DNA from: JAFAXD01 sp963833605
Lineage (GTDB): Bacteria > Pseudomonadota > Alphaproteobacteria > Rhizobiales > Xanthobacteraceae
Reading direction: 5' to 3'
Length of the DNA: 64,000 nt
Assembly: GCA_963833605.1 (NCBI GenBank)
Contig: CAWHYZ010000015.1
Location: 310,001 to 374,000 of the forward strand
Under the pieces are notes generated by a model. It saw only the letters and a program-made list of their open reading frames with translations, had not been told where the DNA came from and did not search any database. Every line of letters begins with the position of its first letter. Positions within the stretch are counted from its first letter, which is position 1. Both the position numbers and the translations under genes were made by a program. Of this stretch, positions 45,208-54,175 are shown piece after piece.

Positions 45208-45729
45208 ATGGCAAGGATCTCTTCGCTACTGGTTCTGGTGGTCATGGCACTGACGCCAATCGTTGCGTCGGCTGAACCGTCCGGGGAAGCGTCCAACTTG
45301 TTCGAGCGCTGGGTGACGGCGTTCAATTCCAATGAAGTCGACGCGCTGGTCAATCTCTACGCCCCGGATGCGACCTTCGTCGGAACACTGGGCAAGAATC
45401 TCATGCACGGGAGGACGGCGGTGCGCGCCTACTTTGCCCGCCTCGCGGGCAGTGGCGACCACGTCACGATCGGCGAGCGGGATATCGTCGCGCTCGACGA
45501 TCATGTCGTCTACATCACGGGATCCTATGAGTTCACGACCGCACGCGAGGTCCGCAGGAGAAGGTCCCCGGCGCGCTTCACCATGATTTTGATGAAACGC
45601 GGTGACACCTGGCTGATCGCGCACCACCATTCATCACGGCGGCCGGAACCAGTCCCTCTTCTATCGCGCAGAGCTGAGAATACGGGCGCCTGGCTGGCTT
45701 GCCGTTGCGGCGAGCGTCGAACCCTGTGA
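45208..45729 (+). CDS. SgcJ/EcaC-like (SnoaL/NTF2-fold) secreted protein
   Basis: A 173-residue protein: signal peptide (MARISSLLVLVVMALTPIVASA) and one NTF2-like domain with the family features LFERWVTAFNSNEVDALVNLYAPDATFVGT and WLIAHHHSS near the end. Members act as small-molecule isomerases or have no known activity. The last 20 residues after HHSSRRPEP extend past the usual family end. ATG 45208 gives a proper leader; no strong ribosome site. Confidence 0.72.
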   Translation: MARISSLLVLVVMALTPIVASAEPSGEASNLFERWVTAFNSNEVDALVNLYAPDATFVGTLGKNLMHGRTAVRAYFARLAGSGDHVTIGERDIVALDDHVVYITGSYEFTTAREVRRRRSPARFTMILMKRGDTWLIAHHHSSRRPEPVPLLSRRAENTGAWLACRCGERRTL

Positions 45730-45999
45730 GACGAGACCCTGCGCCGGTTGCAGACCCGGATCACTCACAAGCCCACTCTCACCGCGCGGATGAGAAGCTC
45801 GTAACGACCGGCGCAGGGCCAACTGATCACCTCGAATCGGCGGCGCCGAGCTTTTGTCAGGTTTTGTTTGTTGTCAAGCGCGGCCGGACCGTCGGGCTCG
45901 TTGCGCTAGCGGAGCGACCGACCTGCCGCCCCGTTGCCAATGCGACCGGCGGCGCGTAGCGTTCACGATTAGGTCCGATCGTTACCAGGAGGCACGATC
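45730..45999. other. Intergenic region without a recognised gene
   Basis: About 270 bp between the NTF2-fold gene and the DUF3551 gene. No convincing frame, RNA gene or repeat. AGGAGG at about 45987-45992 serves the DUF3551 gene. Confidence 0.4.
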
Positions 46000-46260
46000 A
46001 TGGCACCATTCCATTTGCTTGGACTTATCGGGGTAATCGCGCTGTCACTTGCGGCAGGCCTGCGGCCGAGCACCGCCATGGTGATCTATCCCTGGTGTGT
46101 GCAGTACGGCGGCATCTCGTCCTCGACGCTGAGTTGCGGGTTCACGAGCTTTCGGCAATGCCTCGCGACGGCGTCCGGCAACCGTGCGTCCTGCATCCCG
46201 AATCCGTGGTATTCGCCGTATCCGCCGCCGGCGAACTACGCTCCGCCATTGCGGCGATAG
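46000..46260 (+). CDS. DUF3551 domain-containing secreted protein
   Basis: An 86-residue protein with a signal peptide (to about residue 26) and the DUF3551 pattern: YPWCVQYGG, SCGFTSFRQCLATASGNRASCIPNPWY, then a Pro/Tyr-rich tail. Four cysteines in the mature part suggest two disulfides in the periplasm. DUF3551 proteins are abundant paralogues in Bradyrhizobium and relatives; function unknown. AGGAGG precedes ATG 46000. Confidence 0.85.
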   Translation: MAPFHLLGLIGVIALSLAAGLRPSTAMVIYPWCVQYGGISSSTLSCGFTSFRQCLATASGNRASCIPNPWYSPYPPPANYAPPLRR

Positions 46261-46363
46261 CGCGCCGAAGTCTGCGAACTCGCCGCTATTGTTTGTTGTC
46301 GTCGCAGCGAATCCCTGGACGCCGCGATTGATGTGTCGTGCGACAGGAAAGCTGAGGACCGTA

Positions 46364-46675
46364 ATGGCTCTGCAACTGCGGCCGAACTGCGAGTACTGCG
46401 ACCGCGACCTGCCGCCGGCCTCGCTCGAAGCTCGCATCTGTTCCTACGAGTGCACGTTTTGCGTCGATTGCGTCGACAACAAGCTGCACAACGTGTGCCC
46501 GAATTGCGGCGGCGGCTTCGTCCCACGGCCCGTCCGACCGGCGACGGAATGGCGCCCGGGGCTGTCGGTGGCGAAGCGACCGCCGTCGAGCAAGCGCGTC
46601 CATCTCTCCTACAGCCTCGACGACATCGCGACCCATTCGAAGCGAATCCGGGACATCGCGCCGGAACATCGCTGA
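46364..46675 (+). CDS. DUF1272 domain-containing zinc-ribbon-like protein
   Basis: A 103-residue cytoplasmic protein with the DUF1272 cysteine array: LRPNCEYCDRDLPP, ARICSYECTFCVDCVDNKLHNVCPNCGGGFVPRPVRP. Nine cysteines in the first 50 residues suit two zinc sites. The C-terminal half is basic and unconserved. The start at ATG 46364 has GAGG about eight bases before it; longer readings cross non-coding sequence. Function unknown. Confidence 0.85.
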   Translation: MALQLRPNCEYCDRDLPPASLEARICSYECTFCVDCVDNKLHNVCPNCGGGFVPRPVRPATEWRPGLSVAKRPPSSKRVHLSYSLDDIATHSKRIRDIAPEHR

Positions 46676-46723
46676 CGCGAGCGCGGGGAACGGCTTTGCT
46701 TGTGAGTGGAATCCGCCGCAGGA

Positions 46724-47023
46724 TCAAACAAAGATGCGATCGCCCTGCATGTCGATCAGCTGCTTAGCCTTCGAGATCGTGAACTCGATCGCGTCGTCTC
46801 GGTTGTGATGCGTATCCGCTCGAATGAAGCGGTGCTCTTTCACACCGTCCGGGGCGTCACGCTCGATGACCCCAGCAGTCTGATATTGACCGTTCGTTGC
46901 GTACGGGGTCGGCCGGATCCGGTATCCTTTGTATTCGATGGGCGGGGTGTCCGGCTCATCAGGCTCGCGGGTCGCACGCCCGATGGTCAGGCGAGTCCAC
47001 GCGGCTTTGATCTTCTCCAACAT
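46724..47023 (-). CDS. HlyU-family protein
   Basis: A 99-residue protein matching the HlyU family: PPIEYKGYRIRPTPYATNGQYQTAGVIERD, then EHRFIRADTHHNRDDAIEFTISKAKQLIDMQGDRIF. The Vibrio namesake has been described as a transcriptional activator, but the alphaproteobacterial proteins are usually only annotated by homology. ATG 47023 preferred over GTG 47038. It lies convergent with the DUF1272 gene. Confidence 0.82.
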   Translation of the reverse strand: MLEKIKAAWTRLTIGRATREPDEPDTPPIEYKGYRIRPTPYATNGQYQTAGVIERDAPDGVKEHRFIRADTHHNRDDAIEFTISKAKQLIDMQGDRIFV

Positions 47024-47120
47024 TGCAAATATCCGCACCCCATCCCCGCGGGCGGAATGCCCTGGAAGGCATTCCGCTCACGGGTGTCGCGGAAAATCGC
47101 GATCGATCACTTCACTGAGA

Positions 47121-47483
47121 TCAGTACCAGCAAGCCGGGCTCCTGATCCATTGCGCATACACGCGTGGACTTCCCACACGGTACCAGACGATCCGACCGG
47201 GATAGACCTGACCCAACAAGCCCCAGGTAGCTGCTGTGACTTTGGTTGGCGTCGCGTATCCACCGTCTGAATATGATCCGGCTTCGTTGTAGAAGGAAAT
47301 GTGGTTCCTTCCCATCCACAACGTGTCGGCATAGGCGCGTGCGCACCGACCCGGTGCGACGCAATTTCCCTGGCAAACATATCCACCGGTGACGTTGACT
47401 TGAGCCTGAGCCTCCACGCCCCCTACCAACATCAGGGCCGGCACCAGCGAAAGCATTGCGAGTCTGAACACGTCGATCTCCAT
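47121..47483 (-). CDS. Small secreted cysteine-containing protein
   Basis: A 120-residue protein with a signal peptide (to about VEAQAQ, residue 28), a cysteine group YVCQGNCVAPGRCA, an aromatic Gly/Tyr-rich middle (FYNEAGSYSDGGYATPTKV) and a final SPACWY. Four mature cysteines suggest two disulfides. I do not recognise the family with certainty. It stands alone between the HlyU-type gene and a gene-free stretch. Confidence 0.62.
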   Translation of the reverse strand: MEIDVFRLAMLSLVPALMLVGGVEAQAQVNVTGGYVCQGNCVAPGRCARAYADTLWMGRNHISFYNEAGSYSDGGYATPTKVTAATWGLLGQVYPGRIVWYRVGSPRVYAQWIRSPACWY

Positions 47484-47960
47484 TGTTTGAAGACTACGCA
47501 GGCAGCGTAGTATGGATATTGCACCGCCTGCAAGGCATCAAACGAGCCAAGCCGTGGGATTTGTTCGATAATACCCCGGACTGGCGAGCCATGCCCAGGA
47601 ATTCGGGCCCTGGTTGCGGACGCGCCCGCAATCCCAAGCCGCATGCTGCCGCCATTGTGCACTGCTCCCTGAGCCAGACTCAGACGATCCCCGCGGCGAT
47701 GGCTCAAGGAGTGGAGGCGTGGGCGGACGAATTTGTCACCAGAGAAACGCAGCGTTATCGCCCGCAACGGCACCCAAGCGAAATTGCGAACAGAAGGCAT
47801 GAACGCGAATTGGGCGCCGCCTGTGGTCTGCCGCTGTTCGATGGCCGGTCGGCCACGCCAAGCTTAATCGGCCTGCGCTCGCCAGCAAATCCGACGGCCG
47901 GTATGGTCAACCTCGGTCAAGTACGGAACAGATGGAGCACGCCGAATTGCCTGCTCCGAC
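47484..47960. other. Gene-free stretch
   Basis: About 480 bp before the barrel-gene terminator. Frames exist on both strands (the longest spans about 190 codons) but lack family features, ribosome sites and normal composition. I record no gene here. Confidence 0.4.
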
Positions 47961-47963
47961 ACG

Positions 47964-47995
47964 CAAAAGAGAGAGGGCCGCCGGCGGCGACCCTC
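47964..47995 (-). terminator. Rho-independent terminator of the outer-membrane barrel gene
   Basis: On the minus strand a GC-rich stem GAGGGTCGCCGCCGGCGGCCCTC (47995-47973) is followed by TCTCTTTTG, a T-rich run at 47972-47963. It lies about 85 bp past the stop of the leftward barrel gene at 48081. A textbook intrinsic terminator by shape. Confidence 0.75.
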
Positions 47996-48080
47996 TGTAC
48001 GCGATGCTGCAGTCGATTACGGACCCTGGGCTCACGTTTGCAACCCGTGTAGGTCCGCGAAGCCGACCGCCGATGCACGA

Positions 48081-48872
48081 TTAGTAGCGGCCCCAATCAA
48101 ACTTGTAGTTCAGGCCGACGCGGAACACACTGATGTTCTGCTTGTTCGACGCAACCGTGAAGGTGGAACCCGGCGCACCCGCAAAGCCGACCGTGTTTCC
48201 GTTGTTGCCCGAGAAGCCGTAGTAGAGGTATTCGCCGCGCACGGTCCAATTCGGGGCCAGCATCCATTCGTAGCCGGTGCCAATGGTCCAGCCCGACTTG
48301 GTGAAGGTGAAGTTGCCGGCGGCGCTGGCCCCGACAAATCCCTCGCTGGCCAACGCTTTGACGGTCGCGTTCTCCCAGGCCCCGCCGCCCGTGATGTAGA
48401 TCATCCCCGGTCCCCAGGTGTAACCCAGACGCCCGCGAACGGTGGCTAGCCAGTTGACGTTCTCCTTGAACTGAACGCCGTCCGTGAAGGGCGCCGTGCC
48501 GCTGGGGAACACAGCCTGCTGCGTTCCGTTGATGCTGGCAGCATCCATGTCACCTTCAACACCGAACACCCAGTTCGCCGCCTGCCAGTTGTAGCCAAGC
48601 TGACCACCAAAGACGCCGCCGTTGTTGTGCGTGGAGAGTGATGGAAGCGGCCCGAACCCGGTGGCAAGAGCGACCGGTCCGGCTGCCGCAAAGGTGCCGT
48701 TGAAGTTTGACCAGCCCCAACCGCCGTTGAGGCCGGCATAGAAGCCCGTCCAGGTCGGCGCCACGGGGGCCACGTAAACCGGAGCGGCCCGTACTCCCAT
48801 GTCCGCAGCCATTGCGCTGTGGGCGAAACCAAGGCCGATCGCGATGACGGGTATCAATCCAATCCGTTTCAT
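48081..48872 (-). CDS. Outer-membrane beta-barrel protein (Omp31/Opa-like porin family)
   Basis: A 263-residue barrel with signal peptide (cut at AMAADM, about 23). Family features: WTGFYAGLNGGWGWSN opening strand, GGVFGGQLGYNWQAANWVFGVEGDMD, repeated amphipathic strands, and the terminal VGLNYKFDW with the aromatic end needed for BAM insertion. GAGGGAC precedes ATG 48872. Abundant barrel proteins of this type are typical of Bradyrhizobiaceae and Brucella. It has its own terminator and stands as a single gene. Confidence 0.9.
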   Translation of the reverse strand: MKRIGLIPVIAIGLGFAHSAMAADMGVRAAPVYVAPVAPTWTGFYAGLNGGWGWSNFNGTFAAAGPVALATGFGPLPSLSTHNNGGVFGGQLGYNWQAANWVFGVEGDMDAASINGTQQAVFPSGTAPFTDGVQFKENVNWLATVRGRLGYTWGPGMIYITGGGAWENATVKALASEGFVGASAAGNFTFTKSGWTIGTGYEWMLAPNWTVRGEYLYYGFSGNNGNTVGFAGAPGSTFTVASNKQNISVFRVGLNYKFDWGRY

Positions 48873-49191
48873 GTGCTGTCCCTCACTCCCGTTGGTGTTT
48901 GTTTTGTACATGCCGAAGTGAGGTGGCATCGTTAACTCGCGGCAAGGGAGCCGCTATTCGCGACCCCTATTGCAATGCTGCAACAGATTTGCATACCGGG
49001 AGTAGCAGGATCTTTTTTACTATCGAAAGGGGGGTGTTCCAGCTCGGCACGAGCAAAAACAAGGCCGCCGGCGACCGGGACGATCTCACCGGCCGGCGCA
49101 ACCCGGACGAAAGTCCGTTCTGCTCCCCTTACAGCAATTGAGATAGCGCCGTCAGCGTTCGGAACGTCGGCCATAGGGTTGCGATTTTCCC

Positions 49192-49449
49192 TCACGCCGG
49201 CCGGCGGCCTGTCAGCGCGTTGTAGATCAGAAGCACCACGATCGAGCCCACGATCGCGACGATCATGCTCCAAATGTTGAGGCCGGTGACGCCCGTTGCG
49301 CCGAACAGATCAAACAGAAAGCCGCCGACCAGAGCGCCGATGATTCCGAGCGCGAGATTGAGCCAAAGACCTTGGCCCTGCTTGTCGACGATCTTGCTCG
49401 CGATGAAACCGGCGATCAGGCCAAGTATGATCCAACTGATGATGCCCAT
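49192..49449 (-). CDS. GlsB/YeaQ/YmgE-family stress-response membrane protein (second copy)
   Basis: An 85-residue protein with three helices: ISWIILGLIAGFIASKIV, GLWLNLALGIIGALVGGFLFDLFG and a third ending YNALTGRRPA. This copy has the canonical family sequence, including the DKQGQG turn, unlike the looser copy at 7680-7949. It lies among envelope-protein genes. Expression under stress is inferred from the family only. Confidence 0.88.
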   Translation of the reverse strand: MGIISWIILGLIAGFIASKIVDKQGQGLWLNLALGIIGALVGGFLFDLFGATGVTGLNIWSMIVAIVGSIVVLLIYNALTGRRPA

Positions 49450-49738
49450 CTAGGTGCCTCCCTCGCACAAACCTGATGATCAACGGCTGATGATCGCCCG
49501 AGAACCCGGCGAGTTGTTTCAATGATGTGTATCTGTAGAGGCAGCCATTCGTTGCTGGCCGCCCGTCTTGCACAACGGATTCCCAACAATCATGAGCAAT
49601 GACATTATCGCGCCGCTCCCGGGCAGACCGCAAGATTGATGCGTGCTCGGCGCCAGCTCTCTTCAAGGTAACATGATGTTGGAGCGCTGCGCGAAACCAG
49701 CGCCGCAATGGCGAGGTGGCGACGCGATCGAACGGTAG
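49450..49738. other. Intergenic region without a recognised gene
   Basis: About 290 bp between the GlsB-like gene and the small secreted protein gene. No defensible frame, RNA or repeat. Confidence 0.4.
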
Positions 49739-50044
49739 CTATTGCTCAACAGGCCGCGCCGCCCGACGCGTGCGCGCCACGTATCGTCGGACATGCCGAT
49801 AGCTTCGATAGAGGGGCCGCGGGTAGACGAAGGTCGGGGCGTAGGTCGGCGAGCCGCTGAAGTAGCTGGGTCCGATGTAGACGTATTCACCGGGGCAGAT
49901 GACCGACCCGCAATAACCGAGCGGGGTTGGTATCGGCGGGCGCCAACCCCACGGGTCCGATTGAGCATGCGAGGGCGTTACAAGGCCAAGCGCCAACGCG
50001 CCCGTCAATGCCAGCGCGGTTACGATACGACGCGAGTTGAGCAT
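49739..50044 (-). CDS. Small secreted Pro/Tyr-rich protein
   Basis: A 101-residue protein with signal peptide (MLNSRRIVTALALTGALALGLVTPSHAQ) and a mature part rich in Pro, Tyr, Gly and Arg (WGWRPPIPTPLGYCGSVICPGEYVYIGPSY), ending in a basic stretch. Two cysteines could form one disulfide. AGGAG lies a suitable distance before ATG 50044. Family not recognised. Confidence 0.65.
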   Translation of the reverse strand: MLNSRRIVTALALTGALALGLVTPSHAQSDPWGWRPPIPTPLGYCGSVICPGEYVYIGPSYFSGSPTYAPTFVYPRPLYRSYRHVRRYVARTRRAARPVEQ

Positions 50045-50187
50045 GCACCGCTCCTGTTTCCCTGCGTCCGATGGACGGCGACCAACGCCGGGCACTCTGT
50101 TCTACTCCACGACCACTATAAATGGGGCAGCGCCGATGGGAAGGCGCGCTTGCGCGGATTGTTCTTGGCAGGAGCGCTGCCTCACCT

Positions 50188-51681
50188 TTATTGCCCACAT
50201 CCGGCGCCGCGACCTTTCCCTTCAACAGGGCGGGGAGTTGTAAGGGCATGAAACGGCCGAGCGGCTTCGAAGGCCCTGCTGGCCCGCAGCACAAGGGCGT
50301 CGGCACCGATTGCGCCTATGATTTGAAGTCCAATCGGAAGACCATCGCGTGTCATTCCGCAGGGAATGGACGCTGCCGGTTGCTGAGTGAGATTGAACGG
50401 GTAACTGAAAGGCGACCAATCGGTCCAGGCCTCGCCCCAGTCGCCCGATGTCGGTACGAGGTGGCCCGCCTCGAACGCAGGCAACGGCATCATTGGCGTC
50501 AACAGCAGGTCATAGCGTTCGAAAAATCGGGCAAATGTTCCATGCAAATCCGCGCGCTTGAGCTGCGCGCCAATAAGGTCGATGGCAGAGGTCGCAAGCC
50601 CCTGCGCAGCGCCCGCGATGAGGGTTGGTTCGGCCAAATCCCGAGCCCGTTCGCCATAGGATCGCAAGACGACTGCTATCGACGACCACCACAAGGTGTT
50701 CCACGCCGCAATCGGGTCGCCCCCAAGATTTGGATCGGCCTCAACGACGTGCGCGCCGAGTTCCTCGAATACGCGCGTCGCAGCCGTCACCGCGGTCTCA
50801 ACGTCCTGCTCGGCACGCTTGGCGTATCCAAGCCGCGGCGAGTACGCGACTCGCATGCCGCGGACACCTTCGTCGAGGCCGATCCGGAAATCGGGGGCAG
50901 GTGATGTCCAGGCGTAGACGTCGCGCGTATCGGGAACGGCGATGGTGGTGAGGGCCAGCGCTGCGTCGGTAACAGAGCGCGTCAGCAAACCGACATGGGC
51001 AAGCGTCCCCAGCGGTGAAGCGGGCCACGCCGGCACACGCGCACGCGTCGGCTTGACACCGTAGCAGCCGCCGAACGCAGCTGGGATGCGGATCGAGCCG
51101 CCACCATCCGTTCCGATGTGAACGTGGCCCATCCCGAGAACGACCGCAGCGGCCGCGCCGCCGGACGAGCCGCCAGGCGTCTTGCGCGTATCCCATGGAT
51201 TGCGGGTAACGCCGGTCAACGGGCTGTCGGTGACGGCCTTCCAGCCGAACTCCGGCATCGTCGTCTTGCCGACCAGAATTGCACCTTGCTCGCGGAATCG
51301 GGCAACCGCCGGTGCGTCGTGCGCTGCCGGATCAGGCGACGAGAGCCTGGATCCAAACCGGGTAGGCATGCCGGCGACCAGGATGTTGTCCTTGATGCCG
51401 ACCGGAACACCATCCATCACCCCCTTGGGTAGGCCTGCCATCCATCGCGCCTCGGACTCCCTTGCACTCCCCAAGGCACGCTCGGCATCCAAGTAGCAAT
51501 AGGCATTCACCGTGCGGTTGTGGCGATCGATCTGATCCAACACGGCACGCGTCGCCTCGACCGGCGACAGATCTTTCCGCCGAAAACGCATGACCAGTTC
51601 GGCGACCGGCAAAAAGGCGGCGTCATTGTCTGGGCCGGCGGTGTTTATCTGAAGACCTCCGTTCGCATCACGGCGTGCCAA
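50188..51681 (-). CDS. Amidase signature family enzyme
   Basis: A 497-residue Ser-cisSer-Lys amidase. The Lys is in VPVGIKDN near 91-98, the cis-Ser and nucleophile segment is GGSSGGAAAA and DGGGSIRIPAAFGGCYGVKPT. GatA-like fold, but the downstream organisation (no gatB or gatC) shows a catabolic amidase, hydrolysing an amide or carbamate to acid and ammonia. It lies leftward 160 bp beyond a Bug receptor gene. Confidence 0.88.
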   Translation of the reverse strand: MARRDANGGLQINTAGPDNDAAFLPVAELVMRFRRKDLSPVEATRAVLDQIDRHNRTVNAYCYLDAERALGSARESEARWMAGLPKGVMDGVPVGIKDNILVAGMPTRFGSRLSSPDPAAHDAPAVARFREQGAILVGKTTMPEFGWKAVTDSPLTGVTRNPWDTRKTPGGSSGGAAAAVVLGMGHVHIGTDGGGSIRIPAAFGGCYGVKPTRARVPAWPASPLGTLAHVGLLTRSVTDAALALTTIAVPDTRDVYAWTSPAPDFRIGLDEGVRGMRVAYSPRLGYAKRAEQDVETAVTAATRVFEELGAHVVEADPNLGGDPIAAWNTLWWSSIAVVLRSYGERARDLAEPTLIAGAAQGLATSAIDLIGAQLKRADLHGTFARFFERYDLLLTPMMPLPAFEAGHLVPTSGDWGEAWTDWSPFSYPFNLTQQPAASIPCGMTRDGLPIGLQIIGAIGADALVLRASRAFEAARPFHALTTPRPVEGKGRGAGCGQ

Positions 51682-51841
51682 GTCTATCGATCGGTCTTAG
51701 CGAGCGCCACTTGCTAGAGGACTCGCAGGTGAATAGCGGCGGTTCGAAATTCGAGTGCGATCAAATCCTGGAGGGCTCCAGCTCAGGAAGCCCCGTACTG
51801 CGGCTCCTGATGAGCCTATCGCGCGCCGGAACCCTATCCAT

Positions 51842-52816
51842 CTATCCCTGTCGACCGATCGAAATCACCGCTTCGTCGGTCCGCTTGCCGTCGATGTCCC
51901 AGAACTTCTGGAAGTCTGGTCCGTCGAGATAATCGAGCTCCTGGCCGACATTGACGAGCGTGGCCTTGAATTGATCTGATTGCACCGCCTTGCCTATGGC
52001 GGTGCGCAGCGTTGTCGCGATCGCTGGCGCCACGCCTTTTGGCGCGAATATCCCGACCCACAGATAGTATTCAACGTCGTAGCCAAGCTCCTTGAGCGTA
52101 GGAACGTCGGGCAACAACTTCGAGCGTTTGGCGCTGAAAATGGCCAGCGGACGCAGTTTGCCGGATTTGATGTGCGGCAGTGTGGCCGACACCGATTGCG
52201 TTGTGACCTGGGCATTGTTGCCGAGGATGGCGGTGATGGCCGGGCCGCCTCCACTGGTCGGGAGATGGCGCAGATTCAATGGGCCCGTCGCCTTTTCCAG
52301 ATACGCCAGCGGCAGATGGCTCGCCCCATAAAGTCCGCCCGAGCTGAATACGAGAGTGCCTGGATGCGCCTTGGCGCTTTCGATGAACTCCTGCAGCGTC
52401 TTGTAAGGCTGTTGGTCGTTGACGAGGAGCAGGACGGGATCCGCGATCAGCCGCGCGAGCGGAATGAAGTCGGCGCGGGTGGTTTTGGCCGGACGACCGA
52501 ACAGTTTGTCGACCTCGGCGTAACCGGAGATGCCGGTGTTGTGCGACAGCAGTGTGTACCCATCAGGATTGGCAGAGGCTGCGACCTGCGCACCGATCTG
52601 TCCGGCGGCACCGGCCTTGGTCTCAACCACGACCGGCTGCTTGAGGATCGGCTCCATGGCGGTGGCCAGCGGCCGCGTCACGATGTCGTTGATGCCACCG
52701 GGGGGAAAAGCGTTGATGATGGTGATTGCACGCGAGGGGTAAGCCTCTTGCGCGACTGCCGATCCGGCCGCGAGTGCGGCCACGACGGTCGCTATGACGA
52801 AACAGCGGCGATCCAT
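51842..52816 (-). CDS. Bug/TctC-family periplasmic solute receptor
   Basis: A 324-residue receptor with signal peptide (cut near SAVAQ, residue 22), YPSRAITIINAFPPGGINDIVTR and VVETKAGAAGQIGAQVAA. Third Bug protein in the window and the most divergent in the ligand loop (FPPGGIND). It shares its direction with the amidase, so receptor and amidase may handle one substrate. No membrane partners adjacent. Confidence 0.9.
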   Translation of the reverse strand: MDRRCFVIATVVAALAAGSAVAQEAYPSRAITIINAFPPGGINDIVTRPLATAMEPILKQPVVVETKAGAAGQIGAQVAASANPDGYTLLSHNTGISGYAEVDKLFGRPAKTTRADFIPLARLIADPVLLLVNDQQPYKTLQEFIESAKAHPGTLVFSSGGLYGASHLPLAYLEKATGPLNLRHLPTSGGGPAITAILGNNAQVTTQSVSATLPHIKSGKLRPLAIFSAKRSKLLPDVPTLKELGYDVEYYLWVGIFAPKGVAPAIATTLRTAIGKAVQSDQFKATLVNVGQELDYLDGPDFQKFWDIDGKRTDEAVISIGRQG

Positions 52817-53142
52817 GTGTTGCTCCCTTCAACCGGGATTCCCGGATGACTCCCAAAATCGGCGAGAGTATTCCCGCTTGTACGAGCTCCCTTCAAGACC
52901 GACGCAGACCTCGGTTCAGCGTCAGAACCGGTAAGGCTGAAAAGTTTAGGGCAACCGCCGCCAACAGCAAGGCTGCAAATCCGTCCACGACTTCAGCGCG
53001 ATGGCGCTCTCGTCGCTCAGCGTCGTCAGCAATGCGTTGCGGCTCCGGTGGGTCAAGCTCTGACGCGCAGGTACCTGATTGGGATATCGGCATCGTCGCT
53101 TCAGAGCCGGACCCCGTGGGCCGCCGCGATTCCGATTGCGAG
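52817..53142. other. Intergenic region without a recognised gene
   Basis: About 325 bp between the end of dctP and the Bug gene, both leftward. No coding sequence, RNA or terminator is clear. It should contain the Bug promoter. Confidence 0.4.
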
Positions 53143-54147
53143 CTAGCGATATTTCTTCGCCGCCGCCAGCAGCGCCTCGTAGTCGTCCTTGACCTTCGGA
53201 TTGGCCGAGAGGATCGACGCCACAGCCGGCGACACGGTGTCGATGTAGCGCTTGGATTCCTCGGGCGACATGGTGATGATCTCGCCGCCGTTCTTTTTCC
53301 AGGCTTCTTCCTTGCTCTGGATGTCGTTGATGTTCCACTCGCCGAACACCTCCTCCGCCTTGCGCGATTCCTCGCGCACGATCTTTTCCAGCTCCGGGCC
53401 GAGCGACTTCATCCATTGCCGGTTGACGACGACGGGCGCCGCGAACAGCGTGGCCGGCAGATAGGTCATCGGCTTGGCGATGTCGTAATACTTGAACGCA
53501 ACATAAGGCGCCGCGGCGCCGACCATGCCGTCGATGGTTTTGTTCTGCATCGCCGGCAGCGCCTCGCCGAGCGGCAGCGACACCGGGATGACGCCGACCT
53601 TCTTCAGCGGCTCGACCTGGATCGGCGCGCCGCCCTGGGTGCGGATTTTCTGGCCCTGGAAGTCGCCGACGTTGCGTATCGCCTTGTGGCTGAGCAGCAT
53701 CAGCGGGCTGTAGAGGCTCGGCGCGAGGATCTCGACGCCCTTGTCGGTCCCCCAGGTGGCCATCCGCGCCCGGATCTCCGGATCGTTCAGCATCTTGAAG
53801 CCGTGGCTGACGCTGTCGAACAGTCCCGGCGCGTCGAGCACCTGGAACCGCGGCTCCAGGCTGATCCAGAATCCATTGGCCGATGCCGCCGCCTCGATGG
53901 TGCCGAGCGCCACGCCTTCGACCACGACCGGAAGCTGACCGAGCTGGTTGGCCGGGTAGATCTCCACCTTGATCTTGCCACCCGCGCGCTGCTCGATGCC
54001 GGCCTTCAGCCGCTTGAAGTACTCGTGCGTCACGTCATTGATGGTCGGCTGCGACAGCTTCATGGTGAACTGCTGCGCGCCGGCCGGAGCCGCGGCGGAA
54101 AGCAGGCAGGCGGCCGCCATCGTCAGGCGCCTCAAGGTTGTTGGCAT
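53143..54147 (-). CDS. dctP: TRAP transporter substrate-binding protein (DctP family)
   Basis: A 334-residue periplasmic receptor: signal peptide to about residue 24, then QFTMKLSQPTINDVTHEYFKRLKAGIEQRAGGKIKVEIYPANQLGQ, the standard DctP opening, and QGQKIRTQGGAPIQVEPLKKVG with the conserved Arg that binds carboxylates. The ligand is most likely an organic acid. Last gene of the Q-M-P set, 28 bp after dctM. Confidence 0.9.
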   Translation of the reverse strand: MPTTLRRLTMAAACLLSAAAPAGAQQFTMKLSQPTINDVTHEYFKRLKAGIEQRAGGKIKVEIYPANQLGQLPVVVEGVALGTIEAAASANGFWISLEPRFQVLDAPGLFDSVSHGFKMLNDPEIRARMATWGTDKGVEILAPSLYSPLMLLSHKAIRNVGDFQGQKIRTQGGAPIQVEPLKKVGVIPVSLPLGEALPAMQNKTIDGMVGAAAPYVAFKYYDIAKPMTYLPATLFAAPVVVNRQWMKSLGPELEKIVREESRKAEEVFGEWNINDIQSKEEAWKKNGGEIITMSPEESKRYIDTVSPAVASILSANPKVKDDYEALLAAAKKYR

Positions 54148-54175
54148 CGGTCATCCCTCCCGTGTCGTTTTGTCG

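Noticed and set aside
47483..48052. A 189-codon rightward gene
   Set aside because: No ribosome site, family features or coding-like composition, and it runs through the barrel-gene terminator.
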